Assembly: GCA_015039465.1 (NCBI GenBank)
Contig: MU129986.1
Location: forward strand, 248,001-312,000
Direction of reading: 5' to 3'
Source of the DNA: Phlegmacium glaucopus
Lineage: Eukaryota > Basidiomycota > Agaricomycetes > Agaricales > Cortinariaceae
Length of the DNA stretch: 64,000 nt
The notes beneath the pieces were generated by a model, which searched no databases, had not been told where the DNA came from, and saw only the letters and a list, made by a program, of their open reading frames with translations. Positions 12,406-25,341 of the stretch are shown one piece after another. A program made the position numbers and the translations under genes. Position 1 is the first letter of the stretch. Each line of letters starts with the position of its first letter.

Positions 12406-15400
12406 TCACAACGCCGTCCCATGTGGCTGTTGTCCTTGAGCACCAAATGCACCAGTCATCCCAAACATATTCGCACCCAATGGCTGTGATGAACCCATTT
12501 GTTGAAAGGGTGCAGGTCCTCCGAAGCCGGGTCCACCTACGCTTGAAGCTCGGAATGGATTGGCAGCTCCCCCGCCTGTCATCTGAGGTCTCAGGCCTAC
12601 ACCCAAAGACGACCCAAACGTACTGCTTGTTCCAGTAAATCCGCCTGTCGCCCCTGTAGGCTGACTGTTTAAAAACGAATAATTACCATTACCAGTTGGC
12701 GTGGAGGACGACGAGAAGTAATTAGCACCGCCGGGAGTAGTCGCAGGTCCGTTTCCAGCATTGGTGGTTGGGCCATTTGTCGTAGGACTGGTTGGGCCAG
12801 AACCAGAAACGGGTGGTAGAGATTCCAATAACGACGCCCCAAAGGATGATGAAGGTATAAAGGGTTTTAGACCTCCGAATCCTGTGACATGAGAGGTTAT
12901 TGGAGGCGATCCTTGCGTTGTTGGAGACGGTGGTAGAGTCGACGTTCTAGTGGATTGCGACAACGATGAAAAGAAGGAATCAGAGAAAGTCGAGCCCGTA
13001 GCCGTGGTTCCGGTGGGCTGGGATCCCATGAACCCTACATTATTTGAAGGTGACTTTTCGCTGACAGTTGACTTGACAGCGTTCGAATTGAAGGCAAAGG
13101 ACGATGCAACACTAGAAATATCAGTAGCACCAGGATTCAATGTACTTTTGTTGAAGGAAAAGCTGCTGAAAGCATCGACCTGCTGCTGTTGCAGTGATTG
13201 TTGTTGAGCTGATTGCCGACTTGGGGAGATATTCCCGTTCATAGTAGCCACCCCTGTGGTAAGTTCTAGAAGGGTCGGTGCTTTCGGTACAGGCGGTGGG
13301 GGACTTGTAATTGGGCCGAAGGGATTTTTTGTTCCTGTTTGATGGGATTTCACTGGCTGTAGAGGTGGCGAGGTCACTGTAGAAGATGTAAGTGGCGTAG
13401 ATGAAGGACGAGCCGGCGTGTTGTTTGACGAGGCTCCCATAGAGGGCATGGGCGCATTCAAAGGCGTAGTTGGAGATTGTGAGAAGGGAAGCCCTGGCAG
13501 AGATATGGGGGCACCCTGAAAAGATTGATGCCCATTAGGTGCAGATTGTCCTTGGCTGGCACCGAATAATGCCATTCCAGTGGATTGGGGTACAAGTATA
13601 GTTTGGCGGAAAGGGTTACCCCCCGGTTGAGACGATTGTGGAAACCCTGATGTCTGCGGTTGCTGGGGGCCAGTTGGCTGAGACATTAGATAGGATGAAA
13701 ATGGCCGATGAGCAGGTTGCTGCTGCTGCTGCTGCTGTCCCAGGAAGATGCCAAATGGGTTGGGTGGTTGTGGCACAGCCGTTTGCTGAGGCACAATAAA
13801 ACCGGTAGGTTGCATTGTGACTTGAGGTTGTTGGTAATTCTGTCCATTTGCCATCGCGAAAGGGTTCGATCCCGGTTGAACGTAGCCCATGCTGAGTTAG
13901 GAATTAGTCATTTCCGACAGAGGCAGACGCATACCATACCTTTGATTTTGAGGATTAACCGTAGTTGGATGTTCCTCGTCAATGGCAGCGAAGAAATCGA
14001 TGATGTCTTTGCTTCCTTGTTGCGATGAAGTTGCAACCTGTTGGCTTGTACTAACTTTTGGAGCTTCAGACGACGTTGAAAGTGAAGGTTTATTAGCGGA
14101 TGCTGAAGAAGCTAAATCATAAAACAATAGTAATGGGTACAATGGATGGAATATTTTGGGTGAGTTATATTTACCTGCGTCGGGTTTCTTTCCATTGACA
14201 TTCGACTTTGGGGGTCTCTCGACTGCTTCCTTGTTAGTCTTGTACTCAATGCGATTTTGTTCAAAATTTGGATCGTCTAAGTATTCCTGCAATGCACCAG
14301 CCAATGAAACCGGGGCCTAGACGAGAATTTAAGATAGTTATAAGGAAATAAAGGTAAGGTTCCCACATGTTTGAGGTTGGGTATAGGGACATTGAGCAAA
14401 TTCTGTAACTTCTTCGCCACGCCAAGGTATTCCACCACAAGATCTGTCTGCTTACAAAAGTGACGATAGATGTCTAAAGCCTCTGTGGCGTCCACATGAG
14501 ACATCTCGAAGTAATTTTCTGAGAGTAAATTCACAATATTGAGTAAAGAAAGTAAATAGCTCGAACAAAAGGCTTCTTACCCAACACGTTAATGACACCT
14601 TCATTCCCTGCCTGGAACAAAATCAACAAATCCTTCACCAACATACGTAGGGCAGTCGTCGTCAATTCGTCTTCCAGATCGTCCAAGTAAAACTTGATAG
14701 GAGAAATCTGGATAAGCTAAAGCGCAGAAAGATATAAAACGTTGTGGACAGACCCTGCACTCCACCAAAGTGTCAATCATGCCGTGTACTACTTTGGTTT
14801 CTCGCAACAAGCCTTTTTCCACTGTCATCGACCGCAACTTTCTACCCATGATCGTTTTACTCCTGGTAGGGACGGAGGCTGCAGAAGGTTTCGTAGAACG
14901 GTCCTTTCGACCACGGTACCCATCTTCTTCGATTGAGGCAGAATTCCGCATATCTCGATTAGATTCAGCCTGTACCCTGATAGCATCATGTTTTAGATCT
15001 TTGTACGCGCGAATCCTAGAATCCAAATAGAGAGCGTAGACTTGTAGATTCTGAGGTGTGGCATAACCTAAGTGGCAATGCTCTCAGGCAAATGTCTTTG
15101 GAAACAAGGACGTTACTGACCTTCCCAATTTCCAGACGAGATATTTCGTAACCGCAGAACTTCCGAAGACGATAGATATGATAATACGTTGTCTGTGGCG
15201 CCATTTCGTATCATGGTGTGGAGTACAATCAGAGCTTTGAACACGATCTGTAAGACAGGGTGAGATAGTCCAATGACGGGTAATTGAATAAAGCGCACAA
15301 TAGTATTAGGCTCGCGAATGCGAGGAGACAAGGCTTTGCATACATCGTGGACAGCACCGTCGTTGGACCAGGTAGCGGCTATGATAGGGTCAATGTACTG

Positions 15401-15516
15401 GAAAAATATTCGATGAGAAACATTGTACAAGGCGATGAAGCAAAGCTCACTTTAGCTTTTGGAGGAGCAGCCTTTGGTTTGCAAGCCAATTTAACGACCT
15501 TGTCATAACTAGACAT
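12406..15516 (-). CDS. AP180/CALM-type clathrin assembly protein (ANTH domain, NPF repeats)
   Basis: This is an endocytic adaptor that binds PI(4,5)P2 and clathrin at the plasma membrane (yeast Yap1801/1802 family). The start exon MSSYDKVVKLACKPKAAPPKAK splices to YIDPIIAATW, giving the lysine-rich PIP2-binding signature of ANTH domains. The helical solenoid continues through VFKALIVLHTMIRNG, YALYLDSRIRAYKDL and HFCKQTDLVVEYL. A disordered tail of about 500 residues follows, encoded by one exon at 12406-13890. It has five NPF tripeptides (GSNPFAM, PPNPFGI, GGNPFRQ, TKNPFGP, AANPFRA), which should bind EH-domain proteins such as Ede1 and Pan1. A polyglutamine run is encoded by a short CAG microsatellite. 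Confidence 0.92.
13718..13735. repeat. (TGC)6 trinucleotide microsatellite inside the AP180-type CDS
   Basis: Six uninterrupted TGC units on the plus strand, read as CAG on the coding strand, encode part of the polyglutamine run in the disordered tail of the clathrin adaptor. The tract could vary in length between strains. Confidence 0.85.
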
Positions 15517-16729
15517 TGTTCGCAGCAGCTCTTGAGTGGGATTGTCGCGCCAACTCCTTACAATCGCGCCTACTCGCTATTTGAAACTCAGCACGTCATG
15601 TGTTAATCTCTGGACTCTCATTGGCGATACTACTGCAATGCTCCAGCGATCATGTAAGTAGCAGATGCCATATATCAATTGAATATCCATGTTACAATCC
15701 TGACAATCAGCTGTTTAAAGGCTGTTTTCGGGTGTCTGTGGAAACTTGATGTATTAAGTAGCTTTAGTCATTATTGATAGTCGACGAACTACTGTAGTCA
15801 GTTCCTTTGATCATTGCCTAAGCACTCAAAGTCAATTTTACTTCAGTCCTTGAGCTCCAGACAGAATATGATCTTGATGGACCCCGCGTATGCTTGACCC
15901 GGTGTCGAGAAATTGACATAAATCACTGATCTTATCTCATTTTGGACTCTTCGACTCTCGTAACAAAGCGGGTCTTGAGCTGTCTTGAGATATATGTCCG
16001 AACTCCGCAGCCATATCGTTGGCATCTGGCTATACCAGATATAGGGGCGACGACTCATGATGTTGACTAATATATGCCGTATGTTATACGCCATGGATTA
16101 TGGGTTGACCGCGTCGCCTCCCCGAGCGATTCGTTTGAGCATTTGGCCTGTTGCCAATTTCCCGGCCTATTGGCGCTGGGAGCCTAAATACCGTTCGTGA
16201 TCTCGAAGAACTTGGGAACAAGAAGGTGTAAGGTCATGTAGAGGGAAGGGTTACAAGTGGCTTGCAGCTTATAATTTGATGGAAGTATATCTGTGGGCAC
16301 CTCAAACTTGAAGCCTCGCACAGGTGCGCTGGTTAATGCAGGCTAACTGGCTGAAACGATCCTGATGAGTAACATTCCGGTGGATGTCAATTATATCTGT
16401 GGATACTAGGCGCAGTTGATTGAGAGCAGAGTCGTGGCAGAAGGAAATCTCCTGGTGTTGAGGAGATCAGGTCGATATAAGTAGGCCGGATTTTGACATG
16501 ATTATTTTTGAGACTAGAGGTGAGCGCCGGTGAGCGTTCAATGGAGGACAAAAGGACGAGCTTACAGTCTGTACAAAATTCGCCTGGTATAATGCTTACA
16601 TAAGTGGCTTAAATCTTGTCATGTGGTATTCATGTCACCGTCAATTTCCAAATGATATTATTGTTCCGTTCATGGGGACGTAGACTCAGTATAAAAGCTC
16701 CTTCAGTCTCTTATTTCTTTCGCAGGAAT
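15517..16729. other. 1.2 kb intergenic region between AP180-type adaptor and glycerol kinase
   Basis: This is the shared upstream region of two divergent genes. No reading frame in it has a coding appearance or consistent splice signals. A TATA-like tataaaag lies at about 16690-16697, some 35 bp before the glycerol kinase ATG. I see no repeat or mobile element. Confidence 0.45.
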
Positions 16730-18866
16730 ATGTCACTAAAGCATGGCGAGTTCGTTGGTTCACTCGATTGCGGCACTACGTATGATTTCGCTGTTATATA
16801 TGATCATGGTCTTTTGTCTGATACGGACCAAATTACAGTTCAGTTAGATTCATTGTCTTCGACAAACATGCAGACATAGTCGCTCAGCACCAACTCGAAT
16901 TTCCTCAATACTATCCTAATCCAGGGTCCGTCACTCTTTGAACTCCATCGAACGATTATTTACTCAACTACATACAGATGGCATGACCACGACGCAGATG
17001 AAATACAGCAACATGCAGATCAATGCATTCAACAGGCTATCAGATCGTTGGAGGCATCAGGGTGGGCCAAAGAGAGCGTCAAAGTCATCGGTGCGCTTTA
17101 TCACATGATTATATCTGCATGTTGTGGTCATGCATGTGACATTTCAGGTATCACAAACCAACGCGAAACTACGGTTGCATGGAGTCGCAAAACAGGAAAA
17201 CCTCTTTGTAAAGCCATCGTATGGGCAGATTCTCGAACCAAAAACACAGTCGCCCATTTTGAGCAAAAACTCAAGACGACTGGTATACAAATCTCTCCTG
17301 GAGTATGGAAAACGGAGCAGAGTGGAATAGAAGCCCTACGCAGCATGTGCGTCTTCTCTCTTAATCTGACCTTCCTGTTTCATTGACACTTCTTCTACCC
17401 GCACTGGTAGCACCGGGCTTCCTTTGTCAACCTATTTCTCTGCTATCAAATTGCGGTGGATGATCGATAATTATCCCGAAGTGGAAGCAGCGCATAAATC
17501 AGATGACCTTTTGTTCGGAACAATCGAATCCTGGGTCGCATATGTTCGTGTGCTCCTTCCACCCATTTATATGACGTCACTTATTTTTAGCAATTGGATC
17601 TTTAGAATCTCCTTGGCGGCGTTCAGAAAGGTATCCATATCAGTGAAGTCACAAATGCGTCTCGCACTTTGCTGCTCAATACTGCTACGCTGGAATGGGA
17701 GCCGGCTCTTCTCGAATTTTTTGGTCTTCGCCAGTCAATCCTGCCTAAACTCGTATCAACATCCGAAGTCTATGGTCAAGTAGCTTATGGGCCACTTAGC
17801 GGCGTGTCAATTGGTGGCCTTGTGGGTGACCAACAAGCAGCCCTCATAGGCAACAAATGTTTGAATCAAGGAGAAGCAAAATGTACATATGGAACTGGAG
17901 CCTTCTTACTTTTCTGCACTGGAGGCGAAATTGTAAAGAGTAATCACGGTTTATTAAGCACGGTATGCCATCCTCATTACGGAGAGAGGAAGCACTGTTC
18001 TGATAACGTATGTTCATTCCCCATAGATTGCATATCAAGCTGGCCCAGGAGTGAAACCCGTTTATGCCCTCGAAGGCAGCAGTTAGTAATATCCTTTCTC
18101 AAGGACTTCTCTGCATTGACAATATTATGTTTGGTGATCCAGTCGCCGTCGCGGGGAGTGCCATCAAATGGCTTCGCGATTCCATGGCTATCATATCTTC
18201 TGCAAACGAAGTGAATACTCTGGCCGCAAAAGAGTCCGACACAGGCGGTGTCTACTTCGTCACGGCCTTTTCTGGCCTCCTAGCACCTTATTGGGACCCT
18301 GGTGCCGCTGGAACGCTCATCGGTTCGTCTTTCTTTATTTCCATTTAAATATTCTTTTAATAAATTTACAGGTATATCTCAATACACCAACCCCTCACAT
18401 ATTGCGCGTGCGACTCTCGAGGCGAACGCTTTCCAGACTCGTGCCATCATTGAGAGCATGAAATTGGACTCTGGGTCGGATCTAAAGCATCTCAAAGTCG
18501 ATGGAGGGATGACGAATGGTGATCTTACGATGAGCATATTGGCTGACATTGGAGGATTTATTGTCGTCCGTCCGGAGATGCGAGAGTACGTTCTTATTTA
18601 CCATTACAACGGTTTTTTTTAGATTTGACAATATTTTTCTGTCTGACCACAGGTCAACGGCTCTTGGTTCGGCCATCTGTGCTGGAGCTGCTATCAAACT
18701 TTTCGGCTGGGATTTGAATAATCCTGAGACTCTCAAGGAAGTCAATACCAAGGGTACCCGAGAATTTATACCCAATTTGCAAGAAGAACAAAGAGAGAAG
18801 AAGTGGCAAGGATGGCAAAAGGCTGTCGAACGCGCCAGGGGATGGGAGGAAGGCGTCGCACCTTGA
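16730..18866 (+). CDS. GUT1: Glycerol kinase
   Basis: The enzyme phosphorylates glycerol with ATP to sn-glycerol-3-phosphate, the entry step of glycerol catabolism. The start [17 protein letters not shown] joins across a short intron to [18 protein letters not shown], restoring the FGGY-kinase phosphate-1 motif. Other family blocks are [71 protein letters not shown] and [21 protein letters not shown]. The last exon ends EEGVAP. Numerous small introns are present, and after splicing the frame is intact from end to end. Confidence 0.95.
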
Positions 18867-19205
18867 TGGTGAAGCATTTATGATACACTGAAACGTGCGA
18901 AATTTATCTGCTGTTCATCTCAAATTTTGGATTGTAGTACAAGATAAAGGTATATCATATGTAAGATCCTGCAATGGACATGGATGTATTTCTTGTTAGA
19001 GAAAGCATTTTAACGTTAACAATATTGCCAGGTCGGCGTTCAGAGCAAACCTGGGTTGATTTCGGTGCTATGGATCGTTCAATAAGCAGCGTGCTGCGAT
19101 ACGTGTATGTAGAGTGGAATCCTCATCTGTGCAAAACTCCGGCCGACTAGTAATGCAACATACAACCTCCGTTTACGTAAAAGAGTAGAGTAGAGGAATA
19201 CGATG
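18867..19205. other. Convergent 3' flank between GUT1 and DBP9
   Basis: This 339-bp gap between two convergent genes carries only their 3' untranslated regions as far as I can see. No gene or repeat was found. Confidence 0.5.
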
Positions 19206-21525
19206 CTATCGACCAAACTTTTTGAGCGGATCAGATTTTTTGCCACCACGACCTCCATTGCTTCGGCCTCGGCCTCGTCCACGCCCTCGGCCTTTGCCCC
19301 TTACAGATTCCTTTTTGAACGGCACAAAGTCTTTTGTTGTAACCCCTCCGTCACCTCCATCATCTCCACTAACAGGAGCGATCCTGGGCAAAAGGTATTT
19401 GGGAACATATTTCATATGTGATTGGACTCTTGTTGGATGTAATGGCTTGTCATGGCGTAGGTATTCAAGATCAAGAGGGTTATCTTCAAAATGAGCCTAA
19501 AGTAATTCAGATGAATTCAGTTAGAGGGTCAGTGACAAACAAGAGTAAGTACCTTGAGTTTATCTGAATTTAAAATTTCTGTCTTCAGCTCTTTTATCCT
19601 CGCTTCACGAATCGCTGCTCTCGTAACACTCCTCAACGCATCCTCCATTCGATATCTGAACGATTCCACCTGCTTCATATCAAAATTGTACTCTTTGATC
19701 TTGCTTCCCCTAGCACCCTGCTCTTTCTCGATTTTGCTAAAGACATGCTCATCCCTCTCAGCACTTGGAAGACATCCCACTACTTTATTCTTCCCCCAAA
19801 GTGAGCTGGGAACGACAAACGACATTGACATCCCCGTACGCCCCGCCCGGGCTGTTCGTCCCACTCTGTGAGTGTAGGAGCGTGATGAGGTCGGCAGGTC
19901 GAAGTTGAGCACGCAAGAAACATCCACAAAGTCGACGCCCCGTGTGACGCCGTATTCTTTGTCGCCGCCATTCGCTATGTTTCGATTTCTTTTCCGGGAT
20001 TTTCCTGGCGGTGGAGGTGAATTACGTTTTCTTTTCCGAGATTTTGATGTTGAAGGGCTAGGGTCTACGACCGTGGCCGTCTGTATAGGTTCTCTCTGCG
20101 TTGTAGTAACTGATAGTAACCACGGGTCAAACAGGTATGGTCACCAAAAGAGTTGAATGGGACTGACATTCGTCCTCTTCATGTTCCTCTGACTCCTCAC
20201 CCTCTTCGTCTTCCTCGTCTTGGTGCCCTCCGTCGTGCTCGCCGTGAGCGCCACTTTCATCTGTTGCAATGATATAATCATATACTCCCTTATTGAACTC
20301 TTGCACAACATGATATCTATGAATGCCGAGAATATGAATATCCACCAAGTTGAAACCATTTCAAGGGAATCATGTACCTAGAGTTCAACGGTAATTCTGA
20401 GTTGAGAACGCAGCTCTTTATTGAGAACTGCTCAAGGAAAAGCTTGAGGCGATAGCTGCGGTCGACGTCATTGACAAAGATGATGCATTTGCCTCTGATA
20501 AGCTTGAGCTTTAGGATAACATATGTCAGGAGAAATTTGTCGACTTCAGAACACCTTGTAAGCAGAATAACATGAATACGTGGGTGTAAATTTATTGAAG
20601 CAAAACAGACCTGACAGCGTATTGGGTCAAATAGGCTGCTTCATCCTCGCCTTCCTCCAATTTCAAGATAACCTAACTGGCATTTTAGTATGAATAAAAA
20701 AGTAAGAAATAATAAAGACAGGCTGACTGGATTTCTGAGTGCAAGGCCTTTCAACATTTCGACATCTTCCGTCATGGTTGCACTCATCAAAAATGATTGG
20801 TACACTTTGGGGAGGAAGGCGCCGCTGAAGATCTGGCGCACATCTTCGTCGTGACCGTAGGAGAGGATAAGGTCGGCTTCGTCTATGACAAGAGATTCTA
20901 GAGATGATAATGACAATGCTTTCGACTGTAAAAGAGCTAGTGCTCGAGAGGGGGTAGCGATTATGATGTCTGGTTTGTCAGACAAAAGCGTCCTATAAGA
21001 AACATTTCAGCAATTTCCAATTTATTCAAGTAAAATGTATTGACCGTTGCAGGTGTGTCGTTGTCCCACTTGCAACATTTGAGATGCTAACATCTGTGTC
21101 GCAATAGATCAACAGTCCTCTCAAATACGCAGAAACTTGTTCAGAGAGCTCTCGCGTAGGTACGAGGATTAAGGCTCTGGTAGCTTGACGCCTCTCATCT
21201 TCAAGGTCCAAAGTCTTTTCACAAGCCATCAAAAAAAAAATTCAATCGGACATCAAGATTGTTCCTAAACATAAAACGCACCCACACTTTTTGCAGAAAG
21301 AATTTTTTGAACTACTGGTAAACAGTAAGCAGCTGTCTTGCCACTTCCTGTGCGCGCTCGAGCGAGGATGTCGCGATCTTCGAGGGCTAATGGGATAGCT
21401 TTGGCTTGGACGAGGGTTGGACGTGCGAAGCCCATATCTGCGAGGGACCGCAGAATACGCGCATCGAGGAGGTGTGAAAAAGAGGAGAATGTGGTCTTTT
21501 TCTCAACTAAATGAGGTTCAGTCAT
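19206..21525 (-). CDS. DBP9: DEAD-box ATP-dependent RNA helicase Dbp9 (DDX56 family)
   Basis: This is a nucleolar helicase for 60S ribosomal subunit maturation. The start [16 protein letters not shown] leads to the Q-motif region ([16 protein letters not shown]). Helicase motifs in order are ARTGSGKT (I), PTRELSEQ (Ia), the TPSRA block, DEAD in VIDEADLIL (II), SAT (III), [20 protein letters not shown] (V) and [13 protein letters not shown] (VI). Between [10 protein letters not shown] and TRGVDF sits an acidic then basic insertion ([17 protein letters not shown], then RKRKRN repeats), as is usual in this subfamily. The C-terminus is Gly/Arg-rich ([19 protein letters not shown]). Introns are consistent throughout. 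Confidence 0.94.
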
Positions 21526-21712
21526 GGTACGACCTGCAAATGAGAGAGCGGATAAGCACAGATGGAAAATATGTGTGTGTTACGTAATCTGGCTAAGGCT
21601 ATACTATTTTGTTCCTATGTATGGTTTGTGAATTATAAAAATACAGAGCTGCTACTTACTGATATATATAATCGTGTATCGAAATAGGGTAGATTCGATT
21701 AGTATGTATTGT

Positions 21713-24618
21713 TCACTGGATTATACATCTGCGGCGTTTCTCGAACATCACACAGTTGATATAGTGTTCTGTTACCGCGGTTCCCACATCTCCTCCATTG
21801 GAAGTATCGATAATCAATATTCCGCATTTGTAACAAAAATGCCTGTTGGGGGGGGGGGGGGCTTGAATCAAAGGATCCCAATAATTAAGTGTACAAGGCT
21901 TACACATTACATCCAGGAGACCCGCACTGAAGATAAAGCTTATGACAACCGGTTCAAAAAAAAGTATTAGAGATAGAACTTACCGTCATGTGGTTACATC
22001 CTGTCTCTTTCTGAACCGGTGTATTGCAACCTAAAAAGCCGAGTTTAAGAAATAAAAGCACGAAAGGCATCAACAGAATAAATATACCAGGACAATACTT
22101 CCATCCCTTCCTTCGCATTAGTCGGTCAAACCCATGCTGTTTGCAATTATGTTCCGTTTGAGAGCTTGCTAGAGGTTTGAGGCACTCTTTACACCACTTG
22201 TGACGGCATGCTGGTAACGGGCATATGATAGTCCGTTGGGTTGCGTATTCTCCTCGATCCACGTTCATTGTTTGTTTGCATCTATTTCAATCAAGTTACT
22301 TTTTTTTGTCCTCAATGTTTAGAGATCCATGCCTTACTTGGGGCAGTGCAAAATGACGGAATGCGCTACTAACTGAAGGGCATTTAATTTCTCGAGGTCT
22401 TGTTTAGACAGTTCAAGTTTGTCCACGACTGCCTGTGTTATGTCTGGCAAGAAAGGTATGAATTATCCACCGATCAAAATGCGAGGGAACCAACTCACGA
22501 CTTTGGTTCACCCTCGTCCTTTCAATTGAACAAACGGGGCAGAATATAGGGTACCGTCCTTCGTTAATCTTGGTCTTAGTGAAAGTACGTAGGCACTCTC
22601 TGCAGAATGTGTGTGTGCACGTGGGTAGCTCTATAATATGGAGTGTGCCATATAATTCATTGCACACACCGCACTCCTGAAATTCGGCGGGATTGCGAGT
22701 GGGTAGTTCTAGTGTCGCCAACTCTCTATTGGACCTCTGTACGTCAAAATAATCTGTAAATATCGATGAATAGTGTGGATTGCGGGGTATTGTTGAGCTT
22801 TCACCGTCCGTTGAGGGAAGGGGCTTTAGATCCAGTTCGTGGTGATAAGGAGATATCACCCCTTTTTGCCCGAGTTTAGCATGAGATGAAGAGGACGAAG
22901 CAACCGCATTGTCGACTTTATCCTCTTCCGCTCTATGTCGCTTTTGCAGAGCCAAAACCAAGGCACCGTCCCGATAAGGGTATCTAGAAGACGAGGCGGT
23001 AACAGGCTCTTCCTCCTCCGGCAACCGCTTCACGAGAACATCCTGCCAAGATGATTCTGATCCTTTTGGAAGCGTCTGTGTCGCAGAAAGCTCTCCAGAA
23101 ACTTCTTCTCTCCCTTTTCCTAGTAGTACTCCACGCGTCTGGACAATTGTTTGGGGCACTACGGTCATGTCTTCGCCGCCTTCAATTTTGCGCTTATCCG
23201 TTTTCAAAGATTGTTGTAGCGCCATTTGCCAACCAAACTCTGTACGACTGCGGATGTGGGAGAGTGTTTGCGCAGTATTCTCCTTGTCAGCCTTTGAGGC
23301 ACTACTCAGAGAGATATTAACGTCCTCGCCATCCGTCCCGGGCCCTGGTATCAAAGGCGCGACCCAATCGAACCCCTCTTTCCGTGAATCGGTCGTCAAA
23401 GGTGTTTTCTTAATTTCAAGAGGACTGGGAGACGCTGCTAGATTAGGATCCCTGTTATTCTTGGCATCTACAACAGATGGGGTGCCAGAAACTTGAAGAT
23501 TTAATTGCCATCCAAACTCGCTGCGTCGGGGTAATTTCGTAGAAGACACAGTATCTTTCGTCCCGGCCAAAGTCGAAAGCTTAGTGTGGCTGCTTTGTCG
23601 ATTATTATCTTGTTTATGAACTGCATCGGCTAGATTTTGCGTCCGAAGGCTTTCCGCTCGAGCTCGCAGTCGTTCAAGATGATCGGGGACTAAATCTCTG
23701 GTTGGCGGTGTGTGATCTACAGGGTTGAGTTTCTCGGAAAGATAGGCCACGCTCCTCGTAAGTAGGTCTGTTACGTTGATAGTAGAGGAATTTGTTCTGG
23801 ATTCGATGACAAGAGCCGTAAATGAGCAAGGGTCGACAGTGACATCCTGCTTGTAAGCGGGTTGCGGGATGGATTGTTGTGTCGATAGTTGATTGAAATA
23901 AGTAGCAATTGTGTCAACGTCGCTGGCCAGGATGAAAGCAGGTCCGAAGGGATGTTCAGAGCGGGAGTGAGCGTCAAATATTACAAAGACGCAGGCGTCA
24001 GATGATTGAAATCGGAAGCAAACAATGTTTTCTGGAGTCTCCTTGAAGATTACCGCAATTATGGGCTTCAATGATTCTGGAGGAAACAATCGCCTGCCCG
24101 AGGATGAGAACGAATAAGCTTTCAAAATAGGTGAGACCCTCACATAAACAAATCCTTGAAGGTCTCAAGGGAGTGGTGACCTTGTTCCTTAACTTCCGAG
24201 ACGACTGTTTCCTTGAATATGGGAACCTCAAGGAGGTCATCGATATCGAGATGGGCATCAAGAGGGAGGTCGTTTACTACGCTCATTACTTGCTATATCA
24301 TTATCATTATATTATTTCCACAACTGATGTTGGAAAGGCACCCACTGTGATCATCTCTTCCGAAAGGAAAGACTGCAAGATGGACTCTTCATCGCCTTCC
24401 ACGTCTGTTTCCAACTGAAAAGCCAGGCGGACGCAATTCAGTGCGGTAACCGCGCATATGGAACGGCTGCTCCCAGCTTGCGAAGAGTCGCGTTGGTATT
24501 TGCACGCGAGGGCTTTGTATGTTAAAATATGGTGTTTACCCGCAAGATGTTCCTGAATGGTATGTATCGGAGCGCCCGTGTTGAGAAGGTCACCAATGTC
24601 GCCAGTATTGATGTGCAT
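21713..24618 (-). CDS. RBR-type E3 ubiquitin ligase with N-terminal cysteine-hydrolase-like domain
   Basis: The C-terminal third is a complete RBR module. RING1 is CGVCNELYGTLHIIELPTC..HTFCRECL..CPVC, the IBR is CKQTMNVDR..CPLPACRHKWCKEC, and RING2 is CNTPVQKETGCNHMTC..FCYKCG. The cysteine in GCNHM is the expected ubiquitin-accepting residue, so the ligase should work by the RING-HECT hybrid mechanism. Upstream are about 200 residues of another domain, reached through two introns (gtgggtg..gatatag and gtgaggg..cgggcag). It contains SRSICAVTALNCVRLAF (Cys about 55) and VFVIFDAHSRSEHPFGPAFI (Asp181, His183). A disordered Ser-rich linker joins the two. The first ATG at 24618 has no in-frame alternative that I favour. 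The 5' end is the least certain part. Confidence 0.82.
21848..21861. repeat. G14 homopolymer (C14 on the coding strand) at a 3' splice site
   Basis: Fourteen consecutive G on the plus strand are read in the RBR-ligase transcript as a C14 tract directly before the aacag acceptor of the last intron. It serves as the polypyrimidine tract there and is prone to length change and to sequencing error. Confidence 0.85.
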
Positions 24619-25321
24619 TAGGGTTAAAGATGGCGAATAGGAAAGGTATGATGATTAGAGAGGAACTGCACTGAGGGGGGCAGGCAGTGTTGCTTTTTGA
24701 CAGGAATCGAGTCATCCTAAAATGTACATCGATCAATATTCCTACACCGTGACTTAGTTCTAGTAATGAGCATTTTATGCAGACATGCAAGGATCGCTTA
24801 TTCATTACATAATATTTGCCACTAGCCTATTCCTTCACTTGCAAGCTTGTTTCAAAGGCAGAGAGAGGATCAAGTAGATTGACTATCTATCCTTTCTTCT
24901 GTAAAATTGAATGCAGTTGGCATGTGAAGGTACTCTGCGTCATGTAGTCCTCGCATAGCTTGTTGACATCTGCAAATTGGATCATTTCAACAACTTCAAG
25001 AAAAGTTCATTGAAAGCTCCGGGACAGTAATAGCCATCGCGTGAGGGTCTTAGCTCCATCATCCCAGGTCGGCTTGCGGCTTTTCCACCTCGAATTGTCG
25101 ATGAAATACTAATACCCAGCCATGTTCATCCAGTAAAAGAGTGTCTATGAACTCCTTTGAATTCATCTCCACCTTTCTGCCATGGACGTTGTTATTACGA
25201 GGTGATGATTGGCCTCTAACTCTTGAGGGATAAACCTGATGAAGTAGGAGATCGCCAATTCACTGAAGTTCTAGGAAAGAATTTGTCGCTATCCAGTTGC
25301 TATCCAGTGGTTAGTTAGGTT

Positions 25322-25341
25322 CGGAGCAAGCCCTTGCTCCG
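25322..25341. repeat. Perfect 9-bp inverted repeat with 2-nt loop
   Basis: CGGAGCAAG is followed by CC and then CTTGCTCCG, a perfect hairpin. It is directly followed by an imperfect second one (CCGGTCC/GGAACCGG) up to about 25355. Confidence 0.8.

Noticed and set aside
15843..16094. 83-codon minus-strand frame upstream of the AP180-type gene
   Set aside because: Composition is random-like, and no homologous motif or splice partner was found.
24144..24300. Apparent early stop upstream of the long RBR exon
   Set aside because: A 50-nt GT-AG intron (gtgagg..gggcag) removes the stop and restores frame with the upstream exons, so this is not a broken gene.
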